Shown: piece by piece, positions 1-10,800 of the stretch
Numbering within the stretch: position 1 is the first letter of the stretch
Layout of the letters: every line of letters starts with the position of its first letter
NCBI GenBank assembly: GCA_021847605.1
Contig: JAJZQN010000009.1
Coordinates: 1-64,000 of the forward strand
From: Pseudomonadota bacterium
GTDB lineage: Bacteria; Pseudomonadota; Alphaproteobacteria; Sphingomonadales; Sphingomonadaceae
Length of the DNA: 64,000 nt
Direction: 5' to 3'
The notes under the pieces: model-generated
What the model was told of the DNA's origin: nothing
Database searches by the model: none
Seen by the model: only the letters and a program-made list of their open reading frames with translations
Made by a program: the position numbers and the translations under genes

Positions 1-38
1 ACTGCCATCATCAGGGAAAGGATGGGGAAGCCGTCCAT
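1..38 (-). CDS. nuoM: NADH-quinone oxidoreductase subunit M, N-terminal fragment
   Basis: Only the first 12 codons and part of the 13th lie in the window ([12 protein letters not shown]...). The ATG at 38 shares one base with the TAA of the upstream nuoL (TAATG), as is usual for translationally coupled complex I genes. The family is an antiporter-like membrane subunit of the proton-pumping arm. The call rests mainly on position directly after nuoL in a canonical nuo operon and on the start of a hydrophobic segment; the rest of the gene lies outside the window. Confidence 0.8.
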   Translation of the reverse strand, partial: MDGFPILSLMMA

Positions 39-2128
39 TATCGTGTCATCGCCCAGGTTGCAGCCGCGGCGAGGCCAATCAGCATCACCAGCGCATAGGT
101 GTAGAGGTAGCCGGACTGAAGCCGACGGGTGATCTTGTTGCCCTGCACGACCAGAGCGGCCAGCCCGTTGGGGCCAAAGCGGTCGATCAGGCCAATGTCA
201 CCGAAGTTCCAGAAGAACCGGCCGATGGCAAAGGCAGGCTTGACGAACAGGAAGTTGTACAGCTCGTCAAAATACCACTTGTTCAGCAGGAACTGGTACA
301 GCGCGCCGAAGGTAGCGACGAAGCGCTGCGGCCAGTCGGTGTTCTTGATATAGGCCAGCCAGGCAATGACCAGGCCGGTCAGCATCACGGTGAACGGACC
401 GAACTTGACCCAGGTCGGCACTTCATGCGCCGCGTGCATCAGATGGCTGTTGAACGCCAGAGCGCCCTTCCAGAATTCGACGCCGCCTTCCGGACCAATG
501 AACTGATCGTGGAAGATGAAGCCTGCGAACACTGCGCCAAGGCTGAGCACCAGCAGCGGGATCAGCATGACCAGCCCGCTTTCATGCGGGTGGTAGCCAC
601 CAGTGCCGTCGCCTGCATCATGGGCATGATGATCGTCATGGCCATAGCCATGATCCTGCGCGGCGTGCGCGTGATCGTCATGCCCATGATCGCTATGACC
701 GTGGCCATGGGCGTCATGCCCATGGGAGTCATGGAGGGCATGCTGGATATGTTCGGACTGGGTCCAGCGCGGCTTGCCGAAGAAGGTCAGGAACACCAGA
801 CGCCAGCTGTAGAAGCTGGTCAGCAGCGCGGCGAACACGCCGACATAATAGGCGCCGACGCCTGCACCGCCCGAAGCGAAGGCCGCTTCCAGGATGCCGT
901 CCTTCGAATAGAAGCCGGCAAAGCCCACGCCGACGAGCGGCAGGCCGACGCCGGTGATGGCCAGCGTGCCCAGCGTCATCGTCCAGAAGGTGATCGGAAT
1001 GCTCTTACGCAGGCCGCCATAGTAACGCATGTCCTGTTCGTGATGCATCGCATGGATGACCGAACCGGCGCCCAGGAACAGCAGCGCCTTGAAGAAAGCG
1101 TGCGTGAACAGGTGGAACATCGCCGCGCCATAAGCGCCGCAACCGGCCGCAAAGAACATATAGCCCAGCTGCGAACAGGTCGAATAGGCGATGACGCGCT
1201 TGATGTCGGTCTGCACCGTGCCGACGGTGGCCGCGAACAGACAGGTTGCCGCGCCGACATAGGTGACGACGGTCAGCGCCGTCGGGCTGACTTCGAACAT
1301 GGGCGACAGGCGGCAAACCATGAAGACGCCGGCCGTAACCATGGTGGCCGCGTGGATCAGCGCCGACACCGGGGTCGGGCCTTCCATCGCGTCCGGCAGC
1401 CAGGTGTGAAGGCCCAGCTGCGCCGACTTGCCCATGGCGCCGATGAACAGCAGCAGGCAAAGCACGGTCATCGTGTCGAAACGATAGCCCAGGAACCCGA
1501 TGGTCGAACCGGCCATAGACGGCGCGGCTGCCAGGATTTCCGGGATCGAGATGGTGTTGAACACCAGATAGGTGCCGAAAATGCCCATCATGAAGCCAAG
1601 GTCGCCCACGCGGTTGACGACGAACGCCTTGATCGCGGCCGCGTTTGCACTCGCTTTACGGAACCAGAAACCGATGAGCAGGTATGAAGCCAGACCCACG
1701 CCTTCCCAGCCGAAGAACATCTGCAACAGATTGTTCGCGGTCACGAGCATCAGCATCGCGAAGGTGAAGAGCGAGAGATAGGCGAAGAAGCGCGGCTGAT
1801 CCGGCTCTTCGTCCATATAGCCCCAGCTATACAGGTGGACCAGGCTGGACACGCTGGTGATGACCACCAGCATGACCGCCGTCATCGTGTCGACGCGCAG
1901 CGCCCACTGGGCATCGAAGCTGCCGCTTTCGATCCAGGTGAACAGCGGCGTGACCGACGCTTCGGCATGTCCGGTGACAAAGGGAATGAAGATCGCCCAG
2001 CTCATGGCGCAGGCTGCGAACAGCGCGCCGGTGGTGACGATCTTTGCGGGTAGCTTGCCAAGGGCCTTGTTGCCAAGGCCGGCGATGGCAGCCGCCAGCA
2101 GCGGAAGAAGAACTATGAACTGGATCAT
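38..2128 (-). CDS. nuoL: NADH-quinone oxidoreductase subunit L
   Basis: Antiporter-like subunit of complex I (696 aa), in the inner membrane at the distal end of the proton-pumping arm. Family hallmarks are visible: [18 protein letters not shown] near residue 140, GDLGFMMG near 175, [20 protein letters not shown] near 245, and [17 protein letters not shown] near 310. Many hydrophobic segments span the protein. A cytosolic or periplasmic loop at about residues 458-518 is extremely His/Asp/Gly-rich, with roughly 19 histidines, and is absent from enterobacterial NuoL. The ATG at 2128 follows nuoK by 10 bases with only a weak GAG as ribosome binding site, so it is probably coupled to nuoK. Confidence 0.97.
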   Translation of the reverse strand: MIQFIVLLPLLAAAIAGLGNKALGKLPAKIVTTGALFAACAMSWAIFIPFVTGHAEASVTPLFTWIESGSFDAQWALRVDTMTAVMLVVITSVSSLVHLYSWGYMDEEPDQPRFFAYLSLFTFAMLMLVTANNLLQMFFGWEGVGLASYLLIGFWFRKASANAAAIKAFVVNRVGDLGFMMGIFGTYLVFNTISIPEILAAAPSMAGSTIGFLGYRFDTMTVLCLLLFIGAMGKSAQLGLHTWLPDAMEGPTPVSALIHAATMVTAGVFMVCRLSPMFEVSPTALTVVTYVGAATCLFAATVGTVQTDIKRVIAYSTCSQLGYMFFAAGCGAYGAAMFHLFTHAFFKALLFLGAGSVIHAMHHEQDMRYYGGLRKSIPITFWTMTLGTLAITGVGLPLVGVGFAGFYSKDGILEAAFASGGAGVGAYYVGVFAALLTSFYSWRLVFLTFFGKPRWTQSEHIQHALHDSHGHDAHGHGHSDHGHDDHAHAAQDHGYGHDDHHAHDAGDGTGGYHPHESGLVMLIPLLVLSLGAVFAGFIFHDQFIGPEGGVEFWKGALAFNSHLMHAAHEVPTWVKFGPFTVMLTGLVIAWLAYIKNTDWPQRFVATFGALYQFLLNKWYFDELYNFLFVKPAFAIGRFFWNFGDIGLIDRFGPNGLAALVVQGNKITRRLQSGYLYTYALVMLIGLAAAATWAMTR

Positions 2129-2138
2129 TGGGTCAGTC

Positions 2139-2444
2139 TCAGCCCTTCATCCGGTTGACATCGTCGACGGCAATGGTGCCGCGACCACGGAAGTAAATGA
2201 CGAGGATGGCAAGGCCGATGGCCGCTTCACCCGCCGCGACGGTCAGCACGAACATCGAGAAGACCTGCCCCACCAGATCGCCCAGAAAGGCGCTGAACGC
2301 GACGAGGTTGATGTTCACGCTGAGGAGGATCAGTTCGATCGCCATCAGGATGATGATGACATTCTTGCGGTTGATGAAGATGCCGAGCACCCCCATCACG
2401 AAGAGGATGGCGCTGACCACCATATAATGTTGAAGGCCGATCAT
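2139..2444 (-). CDS. nuoK: NADH-quinone oxidoreductase subunit K
   Basis: Small three-helix membrane subunit (101 aa) of the complex I proton channel region. The buried glutamates expected of NuoK are present: one in helix 2 ([17 protein letters not shown]) and one in helix 3 ([11 protein letters not shown]). A good ribosome binding site (AAGGA, 7 bases before the ATG) lies immediately downstream of a palindromic repeat that separates this gene from nuoJ, so nuoK can initiate independently of nuoJ. Length and order match the alphaproteobacterial operon. Confidence 0.97.
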   Translation of the reverse strand: MIGLQHYMVVSAILFVMGVLGIFINRKNVIIILMAIELILLSVNINLVAFSAFLGDLVGQVFSMFVLTVAAGEAAIGLAILVIYFRGRGTIAVDDVNRMKG

Positions 2445-2467
2445 GACGGCATCCTTTTTAAGGAGGC

Positions 2468-2567
2468 CGTCACCCCAGCGAAGGCTGGGGCCTCAGGCCG
2501 TTGCGCACGAAGGCATGAGATGTCGTTGAGAGTCACGCGCCTCTCAGCGACCTGCGCTGGCATGACG
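2468..2567. repeat. Palindromic intergenic element inside the nuo operon
   Basis: About 100 bp with imperfect inverted ends (CGTCACCCCAGCG and CGCTGGCATGACG, 11 of 13 matching). A strong hairpin sits at 2473-2490 (CCCCAGC, loop GAAG, GCTGGGG). It fills the nuoJ-nuoK gap of 136 bp, while every other gap in the operon is below 30 bp. It resembles the small dispersed palindromes common between genes of sphingomonads. That identity is inferred from its form, because no second copy lies in this window. Confidence 0.6.
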
Positions 2568-2580
2568 AAAAGGGTCGCGA

Positions 2581-3192
2581 TCACAATTCAACCCCCTGCC
2601 CCACGGGCTGATTGATGTTCCGCGTCGCATCCTGCGGACGGCGACGGTTCTGTTTGGCGATATTCTGGCCACGCACGCCGCCACGGGCACGATGGGTCAG
2701 CACGATGGCGCCGATCATCGCGACCAGCAGGACGATGCCCGCCGCCTCGAAGAGGAAGATGTAGCGGGTATAGAGCAGCCCGCCGATCGCCTGAATATTG
2801 CTCAGTTCCGGGTTCACCGGGCCGGCGCGCTGCGCCAGCTCGATCGGGCCGACGCTCCACAGGCCGATGCCCAGGATGATTTCCGCCAGCAGCACCGCCG
2901 CAATCAGCAGGCCGAAGGGGAGATAGCTGACGAAACCGGCGCGCAGTTCGGCGAAGTCGATGTCGAGCATCATGACGACGAACAGGAACAGCACCGCAAC
3001 CGCGCCGACATAGACGATGACAAGCAGCATCGCGATGAATTCGGCGCCGAGCAGGATCATCAGACCGGCGGCGTTGAAGAAGGCCAGGATCAGCCAGAGG
3101 ACCGAGTGGACCGGGTTGCGCGACAATATCGTGAGCGCGCCGCTGCTCACCACCAAAATGGCGAACAGGTAAAAGGCGAGGACGTGGATCAC
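2581..3192 (-). CDS. nuoJ: NADH-quinone oxidoreductase subunit J
   Basis: Membrane subunit (203 aa) of complex I with five hydrophobic segments; the central helix (FIAMLLVIVYVGAVAVLFLFVV) is the conserved pi-bulge helix of the NuoJ/ND6 family. I place the start at the GTG at 3192, reading VIHVLAFYLF, which has an AAAGGGA ribosome binding site about 10 bases upstream. Longer readings toward 3273 run into the end of nuoI and look non-coding. The C-terminus is polar and rich in Arg and Gln. Confidence 0.93.
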   Translation of the reverse strand: MIHVLAFYLFAILVVSSGALTILSRNPVHSVLWLILAFFNAAGLMILLGAEFIAMLLVIVYVGAVAVLFLFVVMMLDIDFAELRAGFVSYLPFGLLIAAVLLAEIILGIGLWSVGPIELAQRAGPVNPELSNIQAIGGLLYTRYIFLFEAAGIVLLVAMIGAIVLTHRARGGVRGQNIAKQNRRRPQDATRNINQPVGQGVEL

Positions 3193-3221
3193 AGGTTCAT
3201 ATTCCCTTTGACGCCGGCGGC

Positions 3222-3707
3222 TTAACGATAGGGGGCATCGGCGGCAAGATTGGCAGCGATGGCACGCTCCCACTTGTCACCGTTTTCCAGGAGCTTGGCC
3301 TTGTCGTAGATCAGCTCCTCGCGGGTTTCGGTCGCGAACTCGAAGTTCGGGCCTTCGACAATGGCATCCACCGGGCAGGCTTCCTGACAGAAGCCGCAAT
3401 AGATGCACTTGGTCATGTCGATGTCGTAGCGCGTGGTGCGGCGGCTGCCATCCTCGCGCGGCTGCGCCTCGATGGTGATCGCCTGCGCCGGACAAATGGC
3501 CTCGCACAGCTTGCACGCGATGCAGCGTTCTTCCCCGTTGGGATAGCGGCGCAGCGCATGTTCACCACGGAAACGCGGCGAAATCGGGTTCTTCTCATAG
3601 GGATAGTTGATCGTCGCCTTGGGCTTGAAGAAATACTTCAAGGTCAGCCAGTGCGCCTTTACAAATTCCCAGAGGGTGAAGCTCTTGACGTAATAACCGA
3701 GGCTCAT
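3222..3707 (-). CDS. nuoI: NADH-quinone oxidoreductase subunit I (ferredoxin-like)
   Basis: Peripheral-arm subunit (161 aa) carrying two [4Fe-4S] clusters (N6a and N6b) that pass electrons toward NuoB. Both binding motifs are intact: C62-x2-C65-x2-C68-x3-C72 followed by Pro, and C101-x2-C104-x2-C107-x3-C111 followed by Pro. The start codon overlaps the nuoH stop by 4 bases. The length is standard for the short alphaproteobacterial form. Confidence 0.98.
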   Translation of the reverse strand: MSLGYYVKSFTLWEFVKAHWLTLKYFFKPKATINYPYEKNPISPRFRGEHALRRYPNGEERCIACKLCEAICPAQAITIEAQPREDGSRRTTRYDIDMTKCIYCGFCQEACPVDAIVEGPNFEFATETREELIYDKAKLLENGDKWERAIAANLAADAPYR

Positions 3708-4753
3708 TGTGCGCCTCCATAGCGCGTCAGCATGAGGAAGCCCGAAACCAGGAAGACGAAGAAGAGCGAGGTCGGCAGGAAGATTTTCCAGCCCAGTCGC
3801 ATCAACTGGTCATAACGGTAGCGGGGGACCGTCGCCTTCACCCAGGAGAAGACGAAGAAGAAGAAGGCGATCTTGGCCAGGAACCAGATGATGCCCGGCA
3901 CCATGTACAGCGGCGCCCAGTCGAACGGCGGCAGATAGCCACCCCAGAACAGGATCGCGTTAAGGCCACTCATCAGGATGACGTTGGCATATTCACCCAG
4001 CCAGAAGAGCGCGAAGGCCATGGACGAATATTCGGTCTGATACCCCGCAACCAGTTCCGATTCCGCTTCGGTCAGGTCGAAAGGCGCACGCGCCGTTTCC
4101 GCCATCGACGAAATCAGGAACATAATCGCCATCGGGAACAGCAGCGGGTTGAAACCGTTGCCGTTTATGAAACCATAATAGCCCTTCTGGCTTTCCACGA
4201 TGGTCGACATGTTGAAACTGCCGGCCCACAGCACCACGGTGATGATGATGAAGCCGATCGAGACTTCATAGCTGATCATCTGCGCACTGGCGCGGATCGC
4301 GGAATAAAAGGGATATTTGGAGTTGGACGCCCAGCCCGCCAGCACCACGCCATAGACCCCCAGCGATGAGATCGCGAGAATGTAGAGCAGGCCGACATTG
4401 ATGTTGGACACCAGCACGCCGACGCCGAAGGGGATGACGGCCCACGCCATCAGCGCCACCGTGAAGGTGATGATCGGCGCGATCAGGAACAGCGCCTTGT
4501 TCGAGGCCGACGGGACGATGGTTTCCTGAAGGAAGACCTTCAGACCGTCCGCAAAGGATTGAAGCAGGCCGAACGGGCCAACGACGTTGGGACCACGGCG
4601 CAGCGCCATCGCCGCCCAGATCTTGCGGTCGGCATAGATGATCATGGCGACGGCCAGCATCAGCGGCAGCGCGATGACTAAAATGCCTATGATCGTGGAA
4701 AGCAGCCAGGCGCCTTCGAAAGGAAGGCCCAGGCCTTGAAAGAAAGCGGTCAC
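3704..4753 (-). CDS. nuoH: NADH-quinone oxidoreductase subunit H
   Basis: Membrane subunit (349 aa) that contacts the quinone-binding cavity. Typical sequences include the amphipathic [19 protein letters not shown] segment near residue 55 and the charged loop [19 protein letters not shown] near 225, which lines the quinone tunnel. About eight hydrophobic helices are visible. The ATG overlaps the nuoG stop by 4 bases and the stop overlaps nuoI by 4 bases. Confidence 0.98.
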   Translation of the reverse strand: MTAFFQGLGLPFEGAWLLSTIIGILVIALPLMLAVAMIIYADRKIWAAMALRRGPNVVGPFGLLQSFADGLKVFLQETIVPSASNKALFLIAPIITFTVALMAWAVIPFGVGVLVSNINVGLLYILAISSLGVYGVVLAGWASNSKYPFYSAIRASAQMISYEVSIGFIIITVVLWAGSFNMSTIVESQKGYYGFINGNGFNPLLFPMAIMFLISSMAETARAPFDLTEAESELVAGYQTEYSSMAFALFWLGEYANVILMSGLNAILFWGGYLPPFDWAPLYMVPGIIWFLAKIAFFFFVFSWVKATVPRYRYDQLMRLGWKIFLPTSLFFVFLVSGFLMLTRYGGAQ

Positions 4754-6756
4754 TCTGCGGCCTCCACGAAGCTCTCACCATGGATCAGCTCGACAGAGCA
4801 GGTCTGCATCGTCGGGCTGGCCCGGCAGATGGCATTGGTGATGTAGAAATCCTTGATCGGCGAACCGATTTCGCCGGTGGCACCGGTGGGCAGCGAAGGG
4901 ATGGACCAGCCATAGTCGGCCAGACCTTCGACGCCCAGAGCCGGAACCGCCTTCGCCATTTCGGCGCGCAGCGCGTCGAAGCTGTCGAACGGCAGGGTCG
5001 CACCCAGCGCTTCGGACAGGGCGCGCAGGATCGACCAGTCCTCACGGGCATCGCCCGGCGCGAACACGGCCTTTTCACCGAACTGCACGCGACCTTCCAG
5101 GTTGACGTAGGTGCCAGCCTTTTCGGTGTAAGCGGCGCCCGGCAGGATCACGTCCGCCGCATGGGCGCCCTTGTCACCATGATGCCCGATATAGAGTTTG
5201 AAGCTGTTTTCGAAGGCCGCGTAGTCGACTTCATCAGCGCCCAGCGAAATCAACAGCTTGGGAGCGGCTTCCGCCACAGCCTTGATGCCGCCCTTGGTCG
5301 CGTAGCCCAGCATCAGGCCACCCATGCGAGCCGCCGCGAAGTGCAGGACGTTATAGCCGTTCCAGCCATCCTTGATGAGGCCCAGCGTTTCGACCAGCGC
5401 CAGCGTATCGCCATGCGCGCCGTCCTTGGCCAGCGTGCCGCCGCCGACGATCATCGCCGGGCGGGCAGCGCCCTTGAACGCTTCAATCACGGCTTCGGGC
5501 AGCTTGGCGAGCAGCGATGCATCGTTACCCAGCCATTCGACCTTGTAAGTCAGATCGACTTCCGGGCCGAGGCCGAAGACCTTTGCGCCCTTCTTGATCG
5601 CCTTGCGGATGCGGGTGTTCACCAGCGGCGCTTCCCAGCGCAGGTTGGTGCCTACCAGCAGGATGACGTCCGCCGTTTCAAGGTCGGCCAGCGGCGTGTT
5701 GAACACCACCGACGACAGGCTGGACACGTCGTAGGACAGACCGGTCTGGCGCCCTTCGAGCAGCGAACCGCCCAGCTTTTCGACCAGCGCCTTGCCCGCG
5801 AACATGGTTTCGCAATCGAGCAGATCGCCGGCGATCGCCGCGACGCTGCCGCCATGCTGAACCGCTGCGACGGCGGCAAAGGCTTCGGCCCAGGTTGCGG
5901 GGACCAGCTTGCCGTCCTTGCGGATATAAGGCTTGTCGAGGCGCTTGCGGACCAGACCGTCAACCACATGGCGGGTCTTGTCCGACGCCCATTCCTCGTT
6001 CACGTCGTCATTGATGCGCGGCACGGCGCGCAACACCTGACGACCACGGCTGTCGAGGCGAATGTTGGTGCCGACCGCATCCATCACGTCGATCGCATGG
6101 GTCTTCTTGAGTTCCCACGGACGCGCTTCGAACGCATAGGGCTTCGACGTCAGCGCGCCGACCGGGCAGAGGTCGACCACATTGCCCGACAGCTCGCTCT
6201 TGGCGGCATGTTCGAGATAGGTGGTGATCTGCATATTTTCGCCGCGATAGATGGCGCCGATTTCCGGCACGCCCGCGACTTCCTCTGCAAAGCGTACGCA
6301 CCGCGTACACTGGATGCAGCGGGTCATGACCGTCTTGACGATCGGACCCATATATTTCTCGGTCACGGCGCGCTTGTTTTCGTCATAGCGCGACGAACCG
6401 CGACCATAGGCGACCGACTGATCCTGAAGATCGCATTCGCCACCCTGATCGCAAATCGGGCAATCGAGCGGGTGGTTGATGAGGAGAAACTCCATCACCC
6501 CTTCCCGCGCCTTCTTGACCATTTCGCTGTCGGTGCGGATTTCCTGACCTTCGGCGGCCGGCAGAGCGCACGAAGCCTGCGGCTTGGGCGGTCCGGGCTT
6601 CACCTCGACCAGGCAACTGCGGAAATTGCCCGCGATGGAAAGGCGCTCATGATAGCAGAAACGCGGAATTTCCTTCCCCGCCTGCTCGCAAGCCTGAAGA
6701 ACGGTCGCCCCGGCCGGGACTTCCAGTTCTACGCCGTCTACTTTGACCTTCGGCAT
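4750..6756 (-). CDS. nuoG: NADH-quinone oxidoreductase subunit G, with an altered [2Fe-2S] ligand
   Basis: Large Fe-S subunit (668 aa) of the NADH-oxidising arm. It has an N-terminal ferredoxin-like domain, an NADH_dh_G 4Fe-4S-binding part (H95..C99-x2-C102-x4-C108, then C147-x2-C150-x2-C153) and a molybdopterin-like domain that has lost its cofactor role. In the first domain the normal ligand pattern is C-x10-C-x2-C. Here C34 and C48 are present, but position 45 is Phe (codon TTC) in the context AGNFRSC, where homologues such as Paracoccus and E. coli read CRxC. The rest of the protein looks intact. The gene overlaps nuoH and follows nuoF after 2 bases. Confidence 0.96.
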   Translation of the reverse strand: MPKVKVDGVELEVPAGATVLQACEQAGKEIPRFCYHERLSIAGNFRSCLVEVKPGPPKPQASCALPAAEGQEIRTDSEMVKKAREGVMEFLLINHPLDCPICDQGGECDLQDQSVAYGRGSSRYDENKRAVTEKYMGPIVKTVMTRCIQCTRCVRFAEEVAGVPEIGAIYRGENMQITTYLEHAAKSELSGNVVDLCPVGALTSKPYAFEARPWELKKTHAIDVMDAVGTNIRLDSRGRQVLRAVPRINDDVNEEWASDKTRHVVDGLVRKRLDKPYIRKDGKLVPATWAEAFAAVAAVQHGGSVAAIAGDLLDCETMFAGKALVEKLGGSLLEGRQTGLSYDVSSLSSVVFNTPLADLETADVILLVGTNLRWEAPLVNTRIRKAIKKGAKVFGLGPEVDLTYKVEWLGNDASLLAKLPEAVIEAFKGAARPAMIVGGGTLAKDGAHGDTLALVETLGLIKDGWNGYNVLHFAAARMGGLMLGYATKGGIKAVAEAAPKLLISLGADEVDYAAFENSFKLYIGHHGDKGAHAADVILPGAAYTEKAGTYVNLEGRVQFGEKAVFAPGDAREDWSILRALSEALGATLPFDSFDALRAEMAKAVPALGVEGLADYGWSIPSLPTGATGEIGSPIKDFYITNAICRASPTMQTCSVELIHGESFVEAAE

Positions 6757-6758
6757 GG

Positions 6759-8093
6759 TTACTCCGCTGCCTCCATGACGGGGGCACTACCCTTGTTCTC
6801 ATTGATCCGGCGCTCGATTTCCGGACGGAAGTGCCGGATCAGCCCCTGAATCGGCCATGCCGCTGCGTCGCCAAGCGCGCAGATGGTGTGGCCTTCGACC
6901 TGCTTGGTCACATTGAACAGCATGTCGATTTCGCTCTGGTCAGCATCGCCGGTGCGCAGACGCTCCATGACGCGCCACATCCAGCCGGTGCCTTCGCGGC
7001 ACGGCGTACACTGGCCACAGCTCTCATGCTTGTAGAAGTAGGAGAGACGCGAAATGGCGCGGACGATGTCGGTCGACTTGTCCATGACGATGACAGCGGC
7101 AGTACCAAGGCCTGAGCCGAGTGCGCGCAAACCGTCGAAATCCATCGGCGCGTCCATGATTTCCTTGGCAGGAACCAGAGGCACCGACGAACCGCCGGGG
7201 ATGACCGCGAGCAGATTGTCCCAGCCCCCACGGATGCCGCCGCAATGGCGATCGATCAGTTCGCGGAACGGGATCGACATGCTTTCTTCGACCACGCACG
7301 GCTTGTTCACATGACCGCTGATCTGGAACAGCTTAGTGCCGCGATTATTCTCACGGCCAAAGCCGTTGAACCAGGCCGCGCCACGACGCAGGATCGTCGG
7401 CGAAACCGCGATGGATTCCACGTTATTGACGGTGGTCGGGCAGCCATAGAGGCCCGCGCCTGCCGGGAAAGGCGGCTTCAGGCGGGGCTGGCCCTTCTTG
7501 CCTTCGATGCTTTCGATCTGGGCCGTTTCCTCGCCACAGATATAGGCGCCCGCACCGCGATGGACGAACACGTCGAAATCATAGCCCGACCCGCAGGCAT
7601 TCTTACCGATGAAGCCCTTTTCATAGGCCTGCTCGACGGCAGCGAAGAGAACCTTCGCTTCATAGATGAATTCGCCGCGGATATAGATGTAGGCGGCGCG
7701 CGCCCGCATCGCGAAACCGGCGATCAGCGCACCTTCGATCAGCTTGTGCGGATCGTGGCGGATGATTTCGCGGTCCTTGCACGAACCCGGTTCGGATTCG
7801 TCGGCGTTGATGACGAGGAAGCTGGGACGGCCATCCTTGCTTTCCTTGGGCATGAAGCTCCACTTCATGCCGGTCGGGAAGCCGGCGCCGCCACGGCCGC
7901 GCAGGTTCGACGCCTTGATGGCGTCGATGATCGCGTCCTGGCCAATTTCCATCAGCTTCTTGGTATTGTCCCAATCGCCGCGCTTCATGGCGGCATCGAT
8001 GCCCCAATCCTGAAAGCCGTGGACGTTGGTGAAGATACGGTCCTTGTCGGACAGCGGCCCGACGAACGGGGCCGGTGCAGGTGCATCGGTCAT
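6759..8093 (-). CDS. nuoF: NADH-quinone oxidoreductase subunit F
   Basis: NADH-binding flavoprotein (444 aa) holding FMN and the N3 [4Fe-4S] cluster. The Gly-rich NADH/FMN region [14 protein letters not shown] lies near residue 65, the FMN region [14 protein letters not shown] near 113, and [12 protein letters not shown] near 195. The C-terminal cluster motif [11 protein letters not shown] with a later Cys (HTICALGD) is complete. One uncommon residue is Gln in EETAQIES, a position usually occupied by Leu or Met. Its start overlaps the nuoE stop by 4 bases. Confidence 0.98.
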   Translation of the reverse strand: MTDAPAPAPFVGPLSDKDRIFTNVHGFQDWGIDAAMKRGDWDNTKKLMEIGQDAIIDAIKASNLRGRGGAGFPTGMKWSFMPKESKDGRPSFLVINADESEPGSCKDREIIRHDPHKLIEGALIAGFAMRARAAYIYIRGEFIYEAKVLFAAVEQAYEKGFIGKNACGSGYDFDVFVHRGAGAYICGEETAQIESIEGKKGQPRLKPPFPAGAGLYGCPTTVNNVESIAVSPTILRRGAAWFNGFGRENNRGTKLFQISGHVNKPCVVEESMSIPFRELIDRHCGGIRGGWDNLLAVIPGGSSVPLVPAKEIMDAPMDFDGLRALGSGLGTAAVIVMDKSTDIVRAISRLSYFYKHESCGQCTPCREGTGWMWRVMERLRTGDADQSEIDMLFNVTKQVEGHTICALGDAAAWPIQGLIRHFRPEIERRINENKGSAPVMEAAE

Positions 8094-8773
8094 GCCGTCG
8101 CTCCTTCATTCCATTGACCACGATAATCGTGATTTTCGCTAACCATCTCTTTCAGAGTGGTCGGGCCACCTTCGGGCGCGCTGGTCTGACGGTCGATCTG
8201 CGGGCCGATCTTGGGCTGACCACCAGAGGCCAGCGTTTCCAATATGGCGACCGTGCTGTCATAGGTCAGATCTTCGAAATTATCGTCGTTGATCTGGACC
8301 ATCGGGGCATTGGCGCAGGCGCCGAGGCATTCGACTTCGGTCAGGGTGAACAGGCCGTCGGGGGTCGTCCCGCCCTTGACCAGCCCCTTATTCTTGCACG
8401 CGGCAAAGACGTCATCCGACCCGCGCAGCATGCACGGCGTCGTGCCGCAGACCTGCACATGATAACGGCCGACGGGCGCGAGATTGTACATGGTGTAGAA
8501 GGTCGCGACTTCGTACACGCGCATATAGGGCATATCGAGCTGACGCCCGATATATTCCATCACCGGCACCGGCAGCCAGCCATTGGTCTGCGTCTCTGCG
8601 CCAACCTGACGCTGGGCCAGATCGAGCAGCGGCATGACGGCGGACTGCTGACGACCGGCGGGGTAGCGGGCAATCACCTTCTTGGCCTGTTCGGCATTTT
8701 CGGCGGTCCACTCGAACGCGCCCCAGCGCGCGCGGGTTTCGGCCTCGTCCGGGATATGAACTGCGTCAGCCAT
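8090..8773 (-). CDS. nuoE: NADH-quinone oxidoreductase subunit E
   Basis: Thioredoxin-like [2Fe-2S] subunit (227 aa; cluster N1a). The four ligands are visible as CGTTPCML and, further on, CLGACANAP. The N-terminal helical part (about residues 20-85) and the thioredoxin-fold part (about 85-190) are of usual length. A short polar C-terminal tail of about 35 residues follows. It is encoded between nuoD (1-base overlap) and nuoF (4-base overlap). Confidence 0.97.
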   Translation of the reverse strand: MADAVHIPDEAETRARWGAFEWTAENAEQAKKVIARYPAGRQQSAVMPLLDLAQRQVGAETQTNGWLPVPVMEYIGRQLDMPYMRVYEVATFYTMYNLAPVGRYHVQVCGTTPCMLRGSDDVFAACKNKGLVKGGTTPDGLFTLTEVECLGACANAPMVQINDDNFEDLTYDSTVAILETLASGGQPKIGPQIDRQTSAPEGGPTTLKEMVSENHDYRGQWNEGATA

Positions 8774-10008
8774 TAGCGGTCACACTCTCCAAACACGATG
8801 TCCATGGCGCCCAGGACAGCGGTGGTATCGGCCAGCATGTGGCCCTTCATCAGGAAGTCCATCGCCTGCAAATGCGAGAAGGCGGTCGGACGGATCTTGC
8901 AACGATAGGGCTTGTTGCTGCCGTCGCTGACCAGATAGACGCCGAATTCGCCCTTGGGGCTTTCGGTCGCGACATAGACTTCGCCTGCGGGCACGTGGAA
9001 GCCCTCGGTATAGAGCTTGAAATGATGGATCAGCGATTCCATCGAACGCTTCATCTCACCACGCTTGGGCGGCGAAACCTTGCGGTCGAAGCTGGCGATC
9101 GGCCCTTCCGGCATTTCGTTGAGGCACTGTTTCATGATGCGCGCGGACTGACGCACTTCCTCGACGCGGACCATGAAGCGGTCATAGCAGTCGAACTGCG
9201 TGCCGACCGGAACGTCGAATTCCATCCGATCATAGACGTCGTAGGGCTGTGCTTTACGAATGTCCCACGCGATGCCCGAACCACGGATCATCGGACCGGA
9301 GAAGCCCCATTTCAGCGCATCTTCCTTGCTGACAACGGCGATGTCGACGTTGCGCTGCTTGAAGATGCGGTTGTCGACCACCAGGCTCATGGCGTCTTCG
9401 AACAGACGCGGCAGGCGCGTGTCGAGCCAGTCGGCGATGTCGGTCAGCAGCTTGAGCGGCACATCCTGATGCACGCCGCCCGGCCGGAAATAGGCCGAAT
9501 GCATGCGGGCGCCCGATGCGCGCTCGAAGAAGTTGAGGCAATCCTCACGGATTTCGAACAACCACAGGTTCGGCGTCATCGCCCCGACGTCCATGATGTG
9601 CGAGCCGAGATTGAGCATATGATTGCAGATGCGGGTCAGTTCCGCGAAGAACACGCGCAGATATTGCGCGCGCAGCGGCACTTCCAGGTTCAGCAGCTTT
9701 TCGACCGCCAGAACATAGCTATGCTCCATGCCGAGCGGCGAACAATAGTCCAGCCGGTCGAAATAGGGCAGCGCCTGCATATAGGTCTTATATTCGATCA
9801 GCTTTTCGGTACCGCGATGCAGCAGGCCGACATGCGGGTCGCAACGTTCGACGATTTCGCCGTCCAGTTCCATGACCAGACGAAGCACGCCGTGCGCCGC
9901 AGGATGCTGCGGGCCGAAGTTGATCGTGTAATTCTGGATCTGCGTATCACCATAGGACGGGTCGTCCGCGTTGATCACATGATCCATCTTTTCCAGATAA
10001 TCGGACAT
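8773..10008 (-). CDS. nuoD: NADH-quinone oxidoreductase subunit D
   Basis: 49-kDa-type subunit (411 aa) forming the quinone site with NuoB. Seen are [17 protein letters not shown] near residue 28, with the quinone-site His in the HPAAHG loop, [26 protein letters not shown] near 63, and the C-terminal motif [18 protein letters not shown] ending in DIVFGECDR. The protein is related to hydrogenase large subunits but lacks the Ni ligands. NuoC and NuoD are separate genes here, unlike the fused enterobacterial NuoCD. Confidence 0.98.
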   Translation of the reverse strand: MSDYLEKMDHVINADDPSYGDTQIQNYTINFGPQHPAAHGVLRLVMELDGEIVERCDPHVGLLHRGTEKLIEYKTYMQALPYFDRLDYCSPLGMEHSYVLAVEKLLNLEVPLRAQYLRVFFAELTRICNHMLNLGSHIMDVGAMTPNLWLFEIREDCLNFFERASGARMHSAYFRPGGVHQDVPLKLLTDIADWLDTRLPRLFEDAMSLVVDNRIFKQRNVDIAVVSKEDALKWGFSGPMIRGSGIAWDIRKAQPYDVYDRMEFDVPVGTQFDCYDRFMVRVEEVRQSARIMKQCLNEMPEGPIASFDRKVSPPKRGEMKRSMESLIHHFKLYTEGFHVPAGEVYVATESPKGEFGVYLVSDGSNKPYRCKIRPTAFSHLQAMDFLMKGHMLADTTAVLGAMDIVFGECDR

Positions 10009-10799
10009 CAGGCCTTACCTTCGGGCTTGGCAGCCCCCTTGCCTTCATCGGTGGCGGCGGCGGGCTTGGCCGGCGCATCCTCCGATTTTTCCTTCGCCTT
10101 GCTGTCGGTCGGTTCGCCAGCGCCGCTTTCGCCCTTCTTTTCCGTCGCCTTGGGCGTGGTGGGAGCAGCGGCGGGTGCGGGAGCCGGGGCAGCGGCCTTC
10201 TCATCGCCGGGCAGCACATATTGCGCACCTTCCCATGGCGACATGAAGTCGAAGCTGCGGAAATCCTGAGCCAGCTTCACCGGCTCATAGACGACGCGCT
10301 TGTCTTCTTCGGAATAGCGCAGCTCGACATAGCCGGTCAGCGGGAAGTCCTTGCGCTGCGGATGCCCCTTGAACCCATAGTCGGTCAGGATGCGGCGCAA
10401 GTCGGTATTGCCGTCGAACAGGACGCCATACATGTCGAACACCTCACGCTCCAGCCAGCCGGCGACCGGCCAGAGGTGCGTGACGGTGGGAACCGGCGTA
10501 TCCTCATCCGTCGTCACCTTGACGCGGATGCGATGGTTCCGCGTCACGCTGAGCAGATGATAGGCGACCTCGAACCGTTCCGGACGTTCGGGATAATCGA
10601 CGCCGGCGACTTCCATCAACTGCTGATAATGGCCCATATCGCGCAGCGCGACCATGGCATTGGCCAGATCCTCGCGAACGACGGTGAAGGACAGTTCATC
10701 GGCATGATCGACGGTTTCGATCAGCATGCTACCCAGCAGGGCGCCGATTTCCTCGGCAATCCCTTCGGGGTTCGCAATCTTCGGTGCGGAATGGCCCAT
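10008..10799 (-). CDS. nuoC: NADH-quinone oxidoreductase subunit C with low-complexity tail
   Basis: 30-kDa-type subunit of the peripheral arm. I choose the ATG at 10799 ([13 protein letters not shown]), one base after the nuoB stop; upstream in-frame residues overlap nuoB and look spurious. This gives 263 aa. The conserved core ends with the typical [15 protein letters not shown]... and [18 protein letters not shown] regions. After about residue 200 the protein continues for some 60 residues of Ala, Pro, Lys and Glu ([15 protein letters not shown] and similar). This tail is absent from most NuoC proteins and is probably disordered. Confidence 0.95.
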   Translation of the reverse strand: MGHSAPKIANPEGIAEEIGALLGSMLIETVDHADELSFTVVREDLANAMVALRDMGHYQQLMEVAGVDYPERPERFEVAYHLLSVTRNHRIRVKVTTDEDTPVPTVTHLWPVAGWLEREVFDMYGVLFDGNTDLRRILTDYGFKGHPQRKDFPLTGYVELRYSEEDKRVVYEPVKLAQDFRSFDFMSPWEGAQYVLPGDEKAAAPAPAPAAAPTTPKATEKKGESGAGEPTDSKAKEKSEDAPAKPAAATDEGKGAAKPEGKA

Positions 10800-10800
10800 A

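Noticed and set aside
425-1687. 420-codon plus-strand frame opposite nuoL
   Set aside because: Shadow of nuoL, including a Met-rich stretch that is simply the reverse of the His-rich loop codons.
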